Shown piece after piece: positions 1 through 4,746 of a stretch of 9,604 nt of DNA. Position 1 is the stretch's first letter, and each line of letters opens with the position of its first letter. Origin of the DNA: Bacteroidota bacterium (GTDB lineage Bacteria; Bacteroidota; Ignavibacteria; Palsa-1295); assembly GCA_025363505.1 (NCBI GenBank), contig JANYDV010000128.1, forward strand, positions 1 through 9,604, in the 5' to 3' direction. Below the pieces are notes generated by a model. It saw nothing but the letters and a program-made list of their open reading frames with translations, was not told the origin of the DNA and searched no databases. Both the position numbers and the translations under genes were made by a program.

Positions 1-113
1 AGCAAAAAAAATAAAAGTGATGTATCTTAACATAACGACGATGTATCTTTCATACAAATATACACTTTTGTTGCCCATTTGCTTGAGAAAAGTTATTCAG
101 GAATATAGACGAA
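1..113. other. AT-rich intergenic segment with a 10-bp direct repeat
   Basis: This stretch lies downstream of the stop codon (114-116) of the interrupted beta-barrel gene. No ORF is supported here. GATGTATCTT occurs twice, at 19-28 and 40-49, a 21-bp period close to two helical turns. AAAAGTG (14-20) and CACTTTT (62-68) could pair around the repeats. It may be a regulatory region for a gene beyond the left edge, but nothing in the window tests that. Confidence 0.3.
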
Positions 114-310
114 TTAAAAAGCAAGACCAATAGAGAAACCAAATAATAGCCGAACATACGACGGCGCTATACTACAAATTGGATTGGCGGTTATTGAAAA
201 TATTATTCCTCCACCCGGCTGAATATACTCAAAACCTAGGGACCCTGTTAATGCAAATGGCTGGACATTACTTGAATCTGGTGCAATTTCCCAACGAGTT
301 CTATAATTAA
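114..310 (-). pseudogene. C-terminal fragment of the interrupted outer-membrane beta-barrel gene
   Basis: Reading the minus strand from 302 down to the TAA at 114-116 gives 62 codons. They begin RTRWEIAPDSSN, contain LGFEYIQPGGG and end FGFSIGLAF-stop. The alternating hydrophobic strands and terminal Phe are the classic outer-membrane beta-barrel C-terminus recognised by the BAM machinery (established knowledge). The fragment has no start codon of its own. Its upstream half is at 4359-4739, on the other side of the inserted element. Joining codon 127 of that half to this fragment, with one copy of the 8-bp duplication, keeps the frame without a stop and gives a 189-residue protein. The 303-310 stretch is the left copy of the target duplication. 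Its function beyond small barrel protein is unknown. Confidence 0.85.
303..310. repeat. Left target-site duplication of the mobile element
   Basis: ATAATTAA here is repeated exactly at 4359-4366, immediately outside the two terminal inverted repeats. Eight bp fits the 8-9 bp duplications usual for the IS1 family. Deleting one copy together with 311-4358 restores the reading frame of the split gene, which confirms that it is a true target duplication. Confidence 0.95.
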
Positions 311-330
311 GGTAGTGGCTCAGTTTGAAA
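311..330 (+). repeat. Left terminal inverted repeat
   Basis: GGTAGTGGCTCAGTTTGAAA matches the reverse complement of 4339-4358 at 19 of 20 positions; the mismatch is base 2 from the tip. The outer bases GGTAGTG and the following CTC resemble the ends of classical IS1. Similarity between the two ends stops sharply after base 20 on the inside. On the outside it continues only as the target duplication. Confidence 0.95.
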
Positions 331-361
331 TAAGCACTACATAAAAAACATAATCGCTATT

Positions 362-391
362 TTTCGGGGAATGCTTGCCCGCCTATGCTTC
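362..391 (+). promoter_or_regulatory. Candidate promoter of the small basic protein gene
   Basis: TTTC (362-365) and TATGCTTC (384-391) are separated by 18 bp, resembling the Bacteroidota -33 TTTG / -7 TAnnTTTG arrangement with one mismatch in the first element and two in the second. The same CCTATGCTT core with the same 18-bp spacing occurs before the transposase (2182-2211). The putative start codon follows at 403, leaving almost no leader, so the promoter call is tentative. Confidence 0.35.
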
Positions 392-402
392 GTTAGAATG
401 GT

Positions 403-642
403 ATGGCAACGAAACCGAAGAGACCACGCGATCCGAATCAACTTGCTCATCTCATAGGGCAATTAGCAACAGGCGATGCGAAAGAAGAATTACAGCCCGA
501 CACGCGTAATCCCGCCGCAGTTGCATTGGGGGTGTTAGGAGCCTCTAAGGGCGGTAAGGCGAGAGCGAAGAACCTCACTAAGAAAAGAAAGTCTGAGATA
601 GCCAAGAAAGCGGCTAAGGCGCGGTGGGGGGCAAAGGATTAA
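403..642 (+). CDS. Small basic protein with Lys/Ala/Arg-rich tail, element cargo
   Basis: A 79-residue protein with two parts. The N-terminal segment is PKRPRDPNQLAHLIGQLATG (residues 4-23). The strongly basic tail (about 44-79) carries GASKGGKARAKNLTKKRK and AKKAAKARWG. I recognise the recurring pattern RPRDxNQxA ... KGGKARAxxLxxxxRxxIAxxAAxxRW from small uncharacterised or histone-H1-like proteins of many bacteria. The charge and the Ala/Lys repeats suggest nucleic-acid binding, but no function is assigned. The ATG at 403 has no Shine-Dalgarno sequence, as is usual for this lineage. It sits 72 bp inside the left inverted repeat and its 3' end overlaps the convergent SecB-like gene by 29 bp. 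It may assist or package element DNA, which is inference only. Confidence 0.7.
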   Translation: MATKPKRPRDPNQLAHLIGQLATGDAKEELQPDTRNPAAVALGVLGASKGGKARAKNLTKKRKSEIAKKAAKARWGAKD

Positions 643-1123
643 TGAGACTTGCATCAGTGATCGCAAGTGGGTTCTGTGGAATTAGTTCAGCAATATTAAA
701 AAGCGGCATTAGCACTTTTTGGAATGGAGTCCCAACATTTTTTGCAAACAATATTCCCCTTGTTGTACTAATGGAAATAGAGATCAACGTTGACATTATA
801 GATTCTGGCATTGATACTTTTCCCCCCTCTATAACATAATCCTCTAAATTTTTTAATTGGAACACTGTATCTGTCGCAATTCTTAAAACAGGAAATTCAT
901 CCTCTTGTTTAAGTTTCATTGTTACATCTGTGCGAATTGCTATTCCCAATAAATCCTGTGTCACCGCAAACAGCATTTGTACATTAAAAGGATATGCCTG
1001 TCTTTCTACGAGATCATCAAAATTTACGGAATCTAAATCACAAGAATAAGCGCCGACATTAATTCCGCCTATCCTGAAACCTATGTCGCGTTTTTCAATC
1101 ACAATTTGTTCGGTATTTTTCAT
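614..1123 (-). CDS. SecB-like protein, putative chaperone of a toxin-antitoxin-chaperone operon
   Basis: A 169-residue protein and third gene of a minus-strand operon, 6 bp after the Xre gene. The core is predicted to be alternating beta strands (about 44-100). A segment at 105-148 follows: MPESIMSTLISISISTTRG, then ILFAKNVGTPFQKVLMPLFN and AELIP. This resembles the C-terminal SecB pattern P-x-x-L ... a-R-x-x-I ... P-x-L-x-P-x-N, with T121-R122-G123 and P140/N143 in matching places. SecB proteins are about 150-160 residues, so the length fits. In TAC systems such as Rv1955-Rv1957 of Mycobacterium tuberculosis, a SecB-like protein protects the unstable antitoxin. The same role is inferred here from gene order plus the weak sequence resemblance. 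The C-terminal 20 residues are Pro-rich and their codons overlap the neighbouring plus-strand gene. Confidence 0.65.
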   Translation of the reverse strand: MKNTEQIVIEKRDIGFRIGGINVGAYSCDLDSVNFDDLVERQAYPFNVQMLFAVTQDLLGIAIRTDVTMKLKQEDEFPVLRIATDTVFQLKNLEDYVIEGGKVSMPESIMSTLISISISTTRGILFAKNVGTPFQKVLMPLFNIAELIPQNPLAITDASLINPLPPTAP

Positions 1124-1129
1124 TTCAAA

Positions 1130-1591
1130 TTATGCCGCTATACTATAGCCGTAATCAGTTGTTTGCTTCTCCGATGCAGGTCTATTTATTTCTTTGCTAT
1201 TCCAAACAGTAGTACCCATTAAGCCCCTAACTTCTGTCATTGAGCGATCCGGGGCGACCGCTACGCTCGCAAAACTCCTTGAAGCCAGTTGTTGCATTTC
1301 TTCAAATTCCAATTCATTGGTGCGTTGTTCTACCCAAGGAATTTTTACAACAGTGCCATTTAGCACGTGTTCTACGGCGGCAATTGTCTTTAAGGTTAAA
1401 TTTTCAACACCAGATACCAATCTGCTAACGTATGATTCGCTCCTATTTAACTTCGCAGCAAATTCACGCTGGGTCAAACCACGTTCTTCCCGAAGCGTAT
1501 CAATTTGAATTGCGACATCAGTGCGAAGGCGAATAAAACGCGCCTCTGCATCTTCGCGAGTGTAATAAAGACTATCCTCAATTTGACTCAT
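1130..1591 (-). CDS. Xre/HigA-type HTH antitoxin with a C-terminal extension
   Basis: A 153-residue protein. A Cro/CI-type helix-turn-helix lies at about residues 28-82: IDTLREERGLTQREFAAKLN, then RSESYVSRLVSGVENLTLKT and IAAVEHVLN. The GLTQREFAAKL and SESYVSRL stretches mark the two helices. The ATG overlaps the stop of the upstream toxin gene by 4 bp (ATGA, 1588-1591), which indicates translational coupling. About 70 residues follow the HTH (83-153), including W86, W130, Y147 and Y149. TAC antitoxins carry an extension after the DNA-binding domain that makes them dependent on the SecB-like chaperone, and this tail could play that part (inference). It probably binds the ACCTATAGGT palindromes at 2093-2102 and 2137-2146 to repress its own operon. 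Confidence 0.82.
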   Translation of the reverse strand: MSQIEDSLYYTREDAEARFIRLRTDVAIQIDTLREERGLTQREFAAKLNRSESYVSRLVSGVENLTLKTIAAVEHVLNGTVVKIPWVEQRTNELEFEEMQQLASRSFASVAVAPDRSMTEVRGLMGTTVWNSKEINRPASEKQTTDYGYSIAA

Positions 1592-2094
1592 ATTGCCACC
1601 TCAATTTCAAAAGTAGTTTTGCCACAGATGTTTTGTGATTTATCGAACCAAGTGCTCCCTACGCTTAAGCTATGTTCTAGGACGACATACAATTGTTCAA
1701 GGATTTTTACACAGCCATCACACGGCAAAGTGCCTTGGTATGTATTTGATACCTTAATACAAGTCCCGCCAATGATAAAGATTTTGTCAGTAGCGAGCTT
1801 GCCCTTTTCACCTCGAATACAGTATGTACGCAATCCGTTTCCGCTTGCACCCTTAATAGTACTGACCGTATTTCTATGCGTACTGGCATTCTCAAAGAGA
1901 TTCTTCCTGACTCCGGCAAAATCCATTATATATTCTATTGTTTGAGCGATCCCTCTGTAGCCATCAATTTTTTTAAAATACTCAGTTGTGAGCAGTTTTT
2001 CCATCGATGTAGCGGAGTCACCCTCTATCCGAATTGAAAATGCCGCCGCAAACATTCCGGTTTTATAAGGTACTATTTCAACAGAAAGTTTCAC
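1588..2094 (-). CDS. Putative RelE/HigB-like toxin, first gene of the TAC operon
   Basis: A 168-residue protein starting at a GTG (2092-2094) that overlaps the proximal palindrome ACCTATAGGT. The middle of the protein (about 86-120) has LRTYCIRGEKGKLATDKIFI and IGGTCIKVSNTYQ. This is the pattern of RelE-fold mRNA interferases, in which a basic strand (LR..) is followed by a hydrophobic strand and a glycine turn before a K/R. A helix rich in Leu and Val follows (128-145). It is longer than typical RelE/HigB toxins (about 90-125 residues). No catalytic residues can be assigned with certainty. Position first in an operon with an Xre gene and a SecB-like gene is the strongest argument for toxin identity; sequence alone gives only a weak match. 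Confidence 0.55.
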   Translation of the reverse strand: MKLSVEIVPYKTGMFAAAFSIRIEGDSATSMEKLLTTEYFKKIDGYRGIAQTIEYIMDFAGVRKNLFENASTHRNTVSTIKGASGNGLRTYCIRGEKGKLATDKIFIIGGTCIKVSNTYQGTLPCDGCVKILEQLYVVLEHSLSVGSTWFDKSQNICGKTTFEIEVAI

Positions 2095-2102
2095 CTATAG
2101 GT
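2093..2102. promoter_or_regulatory. Proximal palindromic operator of the TAC operon
   Basis: ACCTATAGGT is a perfect 10-bp palindrome. On the minus strand it reads TTTACCTATAGGTGAAA and contains the toxin's GTG start codon. An identical copy lies 44 bp away at 2137-2146, and both are preceded by TT[T/A] on the minus strand. Repeated palindromes at the head of an Xre-type TA operon are typical antitoxin operators; binding is inferred. Confidence 0.7.
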
Positions 2103-2136
2103 AAAGTTTTTACGCACATTCGGAACAAACAGTTGT

Positions 2137-2146
2137 ACCTATAGGT
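2137..2146. promoter_or_regulatory. Distal palindromic operator of the TAC operon
   Basis: This is the second exact copy of ACCTATAGGT, reading TTAACCTATAGGTACAA on the minus strand. It lies just downstream of the predicted minus-strand -10 region (2157-2167), so a protein bound here would block initiation or early elongation. The 44-bp spacing to the proximal copy is close to four helical turns, which puts both sites on about the same face of the helix. Confidence 0.7.
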
Positions 2147-2161
2147 TAAGTTCTCCAAAAT

Positions 2162-2189
2162 ACTTTAAAAAACAGGTATTTTTTGACAA
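2162..2189 (-). promoter_or_regulatory. Candidate promoter of the TAC operon
   Basis: On the minus strand TTGTCA (2189-2184) is followed after 16 bp by TAAAGT (2167-2162), with TATTTT (2162-2157) as an alternative -10. It would give a leader of about 55-65 nt that contains both ACCTATAGGT palindromes. The -35 shares its bases with the opposite-strand TTGACA of the transposase promoter. Confidence 0.4.
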
Positions 2190-2211
2190 CCTAAACTGAA
2201 ACCTATGCTTG
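2182..2211 (+). promoter_or_regulatory. Candidate promoter of the transposase gene
   Basis: TTTG (2182-2185) and TATGCTTG (2204-2211) are spaced by 18 bp, close to the Bacteroidota TTTG / TAnnTTTG promoter with one mismatch in the second element. TTGACA (2183-2188) also matches a sigma70 -35. ACCTAT at 2201-2206, a half of the operator palindrome, overlaps the downstream element. This suggests possible cross-control by the Xre antitoxin. Confidence 0.45.
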
Positions 2212-2254
2212 CTCGCGTACGTTTAATCATACGTATAACGAAAGCAACAAAACA

Positions 2255-3040
2255 ATGAACAAGCTCAGTAAAGAAAAACAGATCGAAATCGTAAAGTGCC
2301 TCACCGAAGGTATGTCGTTACGCTCTACTGCACGCATGGCAGATGTTTCACGTAATACAGTATCTAAGCTGTTGCTTGAAGTCGGTGACGCTTGCGAGAA
2401 GTACCACGACCAGCACGTTCGTAACCTTACCTCGAAAAAGGTACAGGTTGATGAAATCTGGAGCTTTGTCTATGCGAAAGAAAAGAATGTACCGGAAGCT
2501 ATGAAGGGTGACGGCGTTGGTAGTGTTTGGACGTGGACTGCCATTGACGCAGATAGCAAACTCATTATTTCCTATGCTGTCGGCAACCGTGATGCGGCAA
2601 GTGCACTCGGGTTTATGAAGGATATTAAGAGCCGTTTGTTGAGCCGTGTACAGCTTACGTCAGATGGATTCGGTGCGTATAAATCCGCTATTGAAATTGC
2701 TTTTCAGGGAGAGATTGATTATGCGATGTTAGTAAAAGTATATGGGGCTGGAAGCGAAGAACGCCGTTACAGCCCCGCAAAATTCACCACAGCGATCAAA
2801 GTGCCCGTCACTGGTCGTCCCGTTCGGAAGGACGTTAGTACTTCATACGTAGAGCGCCAGAACCTGTCAATGCGTATGGGTATGCGTCGTTTTACTCGCC
2901 TGACGAATGCGTTCTCTAAGAAGATGGAATTCCATGCGGCGGCGATCAGTCTGTATTTCATGCACTATAACTTTGTAAGGATTCATCAAACACTCCGTTG
3001 TACTCCTGCTATGGAAGCGGGCGTAACAAAGAAACTTTGA
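2255..3040 (+). CDS. IS1-family-like DDE transposase, single ORF
   Basis: A 261-residue enzyme that cuts and joins the element ends. Residues 5-40 form a helix-turn-helix (EIVKCLTEGMSLRSTARMAD, then VSRNTVSKLL) for binding DNA. The RNase H-like catalytic core has D66 in VDEIWSF, D137 in TSDGFGAY and E200 in SYVERQN, the expected DDE triad order. A basic stretch (RMGMRRFTRL) and HYNFVRIHQTLRCTP close the domain. Classical IS1 makes its transposase by a -1 frameshift between insA and insB. Here one uninterrupted frame encodes both parts. The gene is divergent from the TAC operon across 160 bp and convergent with the MazF-like gene, whose stop lies 24 bp away. It looks intact, so the element may still be mobile. 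Confidence 0.9.
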   Translation: MNKLSKEKQIEIVKCLTEGMSLRSTARMADVSRNTVSKLLLEVGDACEKYHDQHVRNLTSKKVQVDEIWSFVYAKEKNVPEAMKGDGVGSVWTWTAIDADSKLIISYAVGNRDAASALGFMKDIKSRLLSRVQLTSDGFGAYKSAIEIAFQGEIDYAMLVKVYGAGSEERRYSPAKFTTAIKVPVTGRPVRKDVSTSYVERQNLSMRMGMRRFTRLTNAFSKKMEFHAAAISLYFMHYNFVRIHQTLRCTPAMEAGVTKKL

Positions 3041-3064
3041 AATGTAGAAGATTTGGTGGACTTA

Positions 3065-3499
3065 CTAAGTTAAATCAAACTCTATAAACTTATCACAAAG
3101 AGAATACAAAATAGCGCACATTACTGCACTTCCTAACAACCCACAATGAGAGTCAAAGTATCTAAATGGTATATATTGATGGTGTGGAATTATAGACATC
3201 GAATTTGGAGTAGGTGTAAAATTATCATTTAACTGCGAATAATCTTCGCAGATAGGAACACAATCCATTGAAAAGTCTCCAGAGTTAGAGAGGGGAATGA
3301 CCGGAATGCCTTTGTTAGGATTGTACGATTCGTCACAATGTGCAATTATAACCGCTCTGTTGCCTTTATCTTTTCTATTCTTTTGATCTAACTCAATTTT
3401 AGAATCATTGACATACCAAACCTCGCCGCGCTTAGGATATTGCGGATCTTCTGTTGTCACAAGTCCTTTTGCTATCAGTTGCTCTTGCAGAGATGACAT
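3065..3499 (-). CDS. MazF/PemK-like toxin, partner of the Panacea antitoxin
   Basis: A 144-residue protein. After a 22-residue leader come PKRGEVWYVNDSKI (22-35), NRAVIIAHCDESYN (46-59) and IPVIPLSNSGDF. These match the CcdB/MazF fold signature: RGdIwlv at the first strand, RpviIis plus D, and the hydrophobic strand before PLS/PLT. MazF-type toxins are about 110-120 residue sequence-specific endoribonucleases, so this protein is slightly longer. The C-terminal half (80-144) is divergent and has four Cys residues (C80, C84, C118, C127). It lies 19 bp downstream of the SocA/Panacea gene in the same orientation, giving antitoxin-then-toxin order as in many TA operons. Toxicity is inferred, not shown. 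Confidence 0.72.
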   Translation of the reverse strand: MSSLQEQLIAKGLVTTEDPQYPKRGEVWYVNDSKIELDQKNRKDKGNRAVIIAHCDESYNPNKGIPVIPLSNSGDFSMDCVPICEDYSQLNDNFTPTPNSMSIIPHHQYIPFRYFDSHCGLLGSAVMCAILYSLCDKFIEFDLT

Positions 3500-3518
3500 A
3501 CGGGGAGCATATTAATAT

Positions 3519-4322
3519 TTAATCTTTTAGACTTTGCATCCAATCAAATTCTTTATCATATTTTTCACGCTGTTCCGGAGTCATTCTCGGTCTTGGCTCC
3601 AATTTTGCGATAAATTTTCTTGCCTTAGAGGTTTCATTTGAATAGTCTGAAATTTTAATGCACCTTGAATCTAATACAGGACTACCATATTGCTTTAATC
3701 CAAATTTTCCCATTGATGCCATGTACTTTTTCAATGGAGGCGTTGCGTACACAAATGCTTCTAGCTGTGCATGTGACATGTTCCCGAACTTACTTACAAC
3801 GCTCTCAATAAGTTTTCGGGCACTACCCGATTGTATCGAGTTCTCGGTTGTTTTCTCTGTCTTACTAATAAAAACTGCATCGTGTAATTTCTCATCAACT
3901 GTCCGTAATTTTTTTAAGTCATCGAGAGGCACGCTTACAATCCCTTTCTCTGCTAACTGCTGGATTTGTTTTTTATATGAATTGATGGTTGGACCGTGTG
4001 GAAGCTTTGTAAATTGTTCTTCGGTGAAGCGAGTCCCAAAATTTTTAATATAAAAGTATTCAAAGAGAAAGGCTAATTTATTATAATGATAAAGATCAAC
4101 CGAACCCATGAGTTCAACTATTGTGGTAGTAACAGAATCAAGGGTAGGATTTCCCTCTTCCTTGTGAGAAATTTTTCGGATTTCTTTTTTGACAGCCACG
4201 GTACGATTATATAGGGTAATTCGCGTAAGAAACGAATGAAACAAACTTCTGAGCTTATAGACAATATGTTGACAAAAAACGTTCATAACTTGTTGATATG
4301 CAAATTCTACGCCAAAGGACAA
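3519..4322 (-). CDS. SocA/Panacea-domain (DUF4065-type) antitoxin
   Basis: A protein of up to 267 residues. The Panacea signature spans about 79-195: YHYNKLAFLFEYFYIKNFGT, then EEQFTKLPHGPTINSYKKQI and QQLAEKGIVS, ending in NMSHAQLEAFVYATPPLKKY. The HGP motif and the SH.x.E segment are typical. Panacea proteins are promiscuous antitoxins found with many unrelated toxins, and here the adjacent gene is MazF/PemK-like. The long-frame ATG at 4320-4322 lies only 16 bp inside the right inverted repeat, and its first 41 residues are unlike the family. A later start is more plausible: GTG at 4197-4199 (V42, just after TATAAT at 4206-4211), or Met72. A Lys/Arg/Glu-rich tail follows the domain. Confidence 0.75.
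   Translation of the reverse strand: MSFGVEFAYQQVMNVFCQHIVYKLRSLFHSFLTRITLYNRTVAVKKEIRKISHKEEGNPTLDSVTTTIVELMGSVDLYHYNKLAFLFEYFYIKNFGTRFTEEQFTKLPHGPTINSYKKQIQQLAEKGIVSVPLDDLKKLRTVDEKLHDAVFISKTEKTTENSIQSGSARKLIESVVSKFGNMSHAQLEAFVYATPPLKKYMASMGKFGLKQYGSPVLDSRCIKISDYSNETSKARKFIAKLEPRPRMTPEQREKYDKEFDWMQSLKD
4206..4211 (-). promoter_or_regulatory. Candidate -10 element of the Panacea-MazF operon
   Basis: The minus strand reads TATATAATCG, containing a perfect TATAAT at 4211-4206. No good -35 match lies 16-19 bp upstream. If used, transcription would begin near 4199, close to the in-frame GTG at 4197-4199, and would favour that shorter start of the antitoxin. Confidence 0.3.
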
Positions 4323-4338
4323 AAACTATATAATCAAT

Positions 4339-4358
4339 TTTCAAACTGAGCCACTATC
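4339..4358 (-). repeat. Right terminal inverted repeat
   Basis: On the minus strand this reads GATAGTGGCTCAGTTTGAAA, matching the left end at 19 of 20 positions. It adds the residues DSGSV and an in-frame TGA to the truncated beta-barrel reading frame. This means the end sequence itself terminates translation of the disrupted gene at 4341-4343. Confidence 0.95.
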
Positions 4359-4739
4359 ATAATTAAAGCTTAACAACGAAACGATACCCAACCCTGTTTT
4401 AATAAAATACCCTTTTGATAGTGAGAAATGGTATTCACCCATCATAATCCCTACACCTACAAGATCGCTATTACTATAACTCTGTACGTATAATTCTTTA
4501 TCTATATTTGCTAATGTAAGACCTATCCCCAATCTGTAGCCTAAATGATTTTCATAAATATGCTCATAATTGAGAGATAAAAAGTGCGCATTACCTCCAA
4601 GCTCAATTTGAAGGATATTAGCCGGAAGTGCAGTAATACCATCGCCGATGCTTTCGCTAATACGGATAGAATCCTGCTGTGCAAATGAAGTGTTTGCCAG
4701 TGCAACAATAAACACAACCAATAATATGATTTTCCGCAC
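4341..4739 (-). pseudogene. N-terminal fragment of the interrupted outer-membrane beta-barrel gene
   Basis: A 132-residue frame. Residues 1-20 are a signal peptide (MRKIILLVVFIVALANTSFA, cleavage before QQDS). They are followed by amphipathic strands such as AHFLSLNYEHIY, LGYRLGIGLTLAN and SDLVGVGIMMGEYHF. Only residues 1-127 (to 4359) are native; the last five come from the mobile element. The remaining 62 residues lie at 114-302. The original protein would be 189 residues, the size of small outer-membrane barrels, and probably sat in the outer membrane. The ATG lies 7 bp after the esterase stop, so the two genes were likely co-transcribed. The truncated product lacks the C-terminal strand and Phe and is presumably non-functional. 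Confidence 0.9.
4359..4366. repeat. Right target-site duplication of the mobile element
   Basis: ATAATTAA immediately outside the right inverted repeat is identical to 303-310. The perfect state of both copies suggests a fairly recent insertion. Confidence 0.95.
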
Positions 4740-4746
4740 CTGAATA

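Larger units (their letters stand above)
311..4358. mobile_element. IS1-family-like element with seven genes, including two toxin-antitoxin modules
   Basis: Ends are defined by inverted repeats at 311-330 and 4339-4358 (19/20 matches), flanked by a perfect 8-bp duplication, within a gene whose frame is restored by precise removal. The left tip GGTAGTG fits the GGnnnTG ends of IS1-family elements as I recall them; the right tip GATAGTG differs at base 2. There is one transposase (2255-3040), a single-ORF type without the frameshift of classical IS1. Typical IS1 is under 1 kb, while some single-ORF members, such as the ISMhu11 group, are reported as longer. Cargo in order: small basic protein, SecB-like, Xre, putative toxin (left); MazF-like toxin and Panacea antitoxin (right). 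No second transposase or internal pair of ends was found, so this reads as one unit rather than a composite transposon. Confidence 0.93.

Noticed and set aside
2100..3064. A separate small IS1 element around the transposase alone, nested within other cargo
   Set aside because: I found no second inverted-repeat pair or target duplication immediately flanking 2255-3040; the only consistent ends are 311-330 and 4339-4358.
3051..3070. Short palindrome ACTTACTAAGT between the convergent transposase and MazF-like genes, as a terminator
   Set aside because: A 5-bp AT-rich stem without a T tract cannot support an intrinsic terminator.
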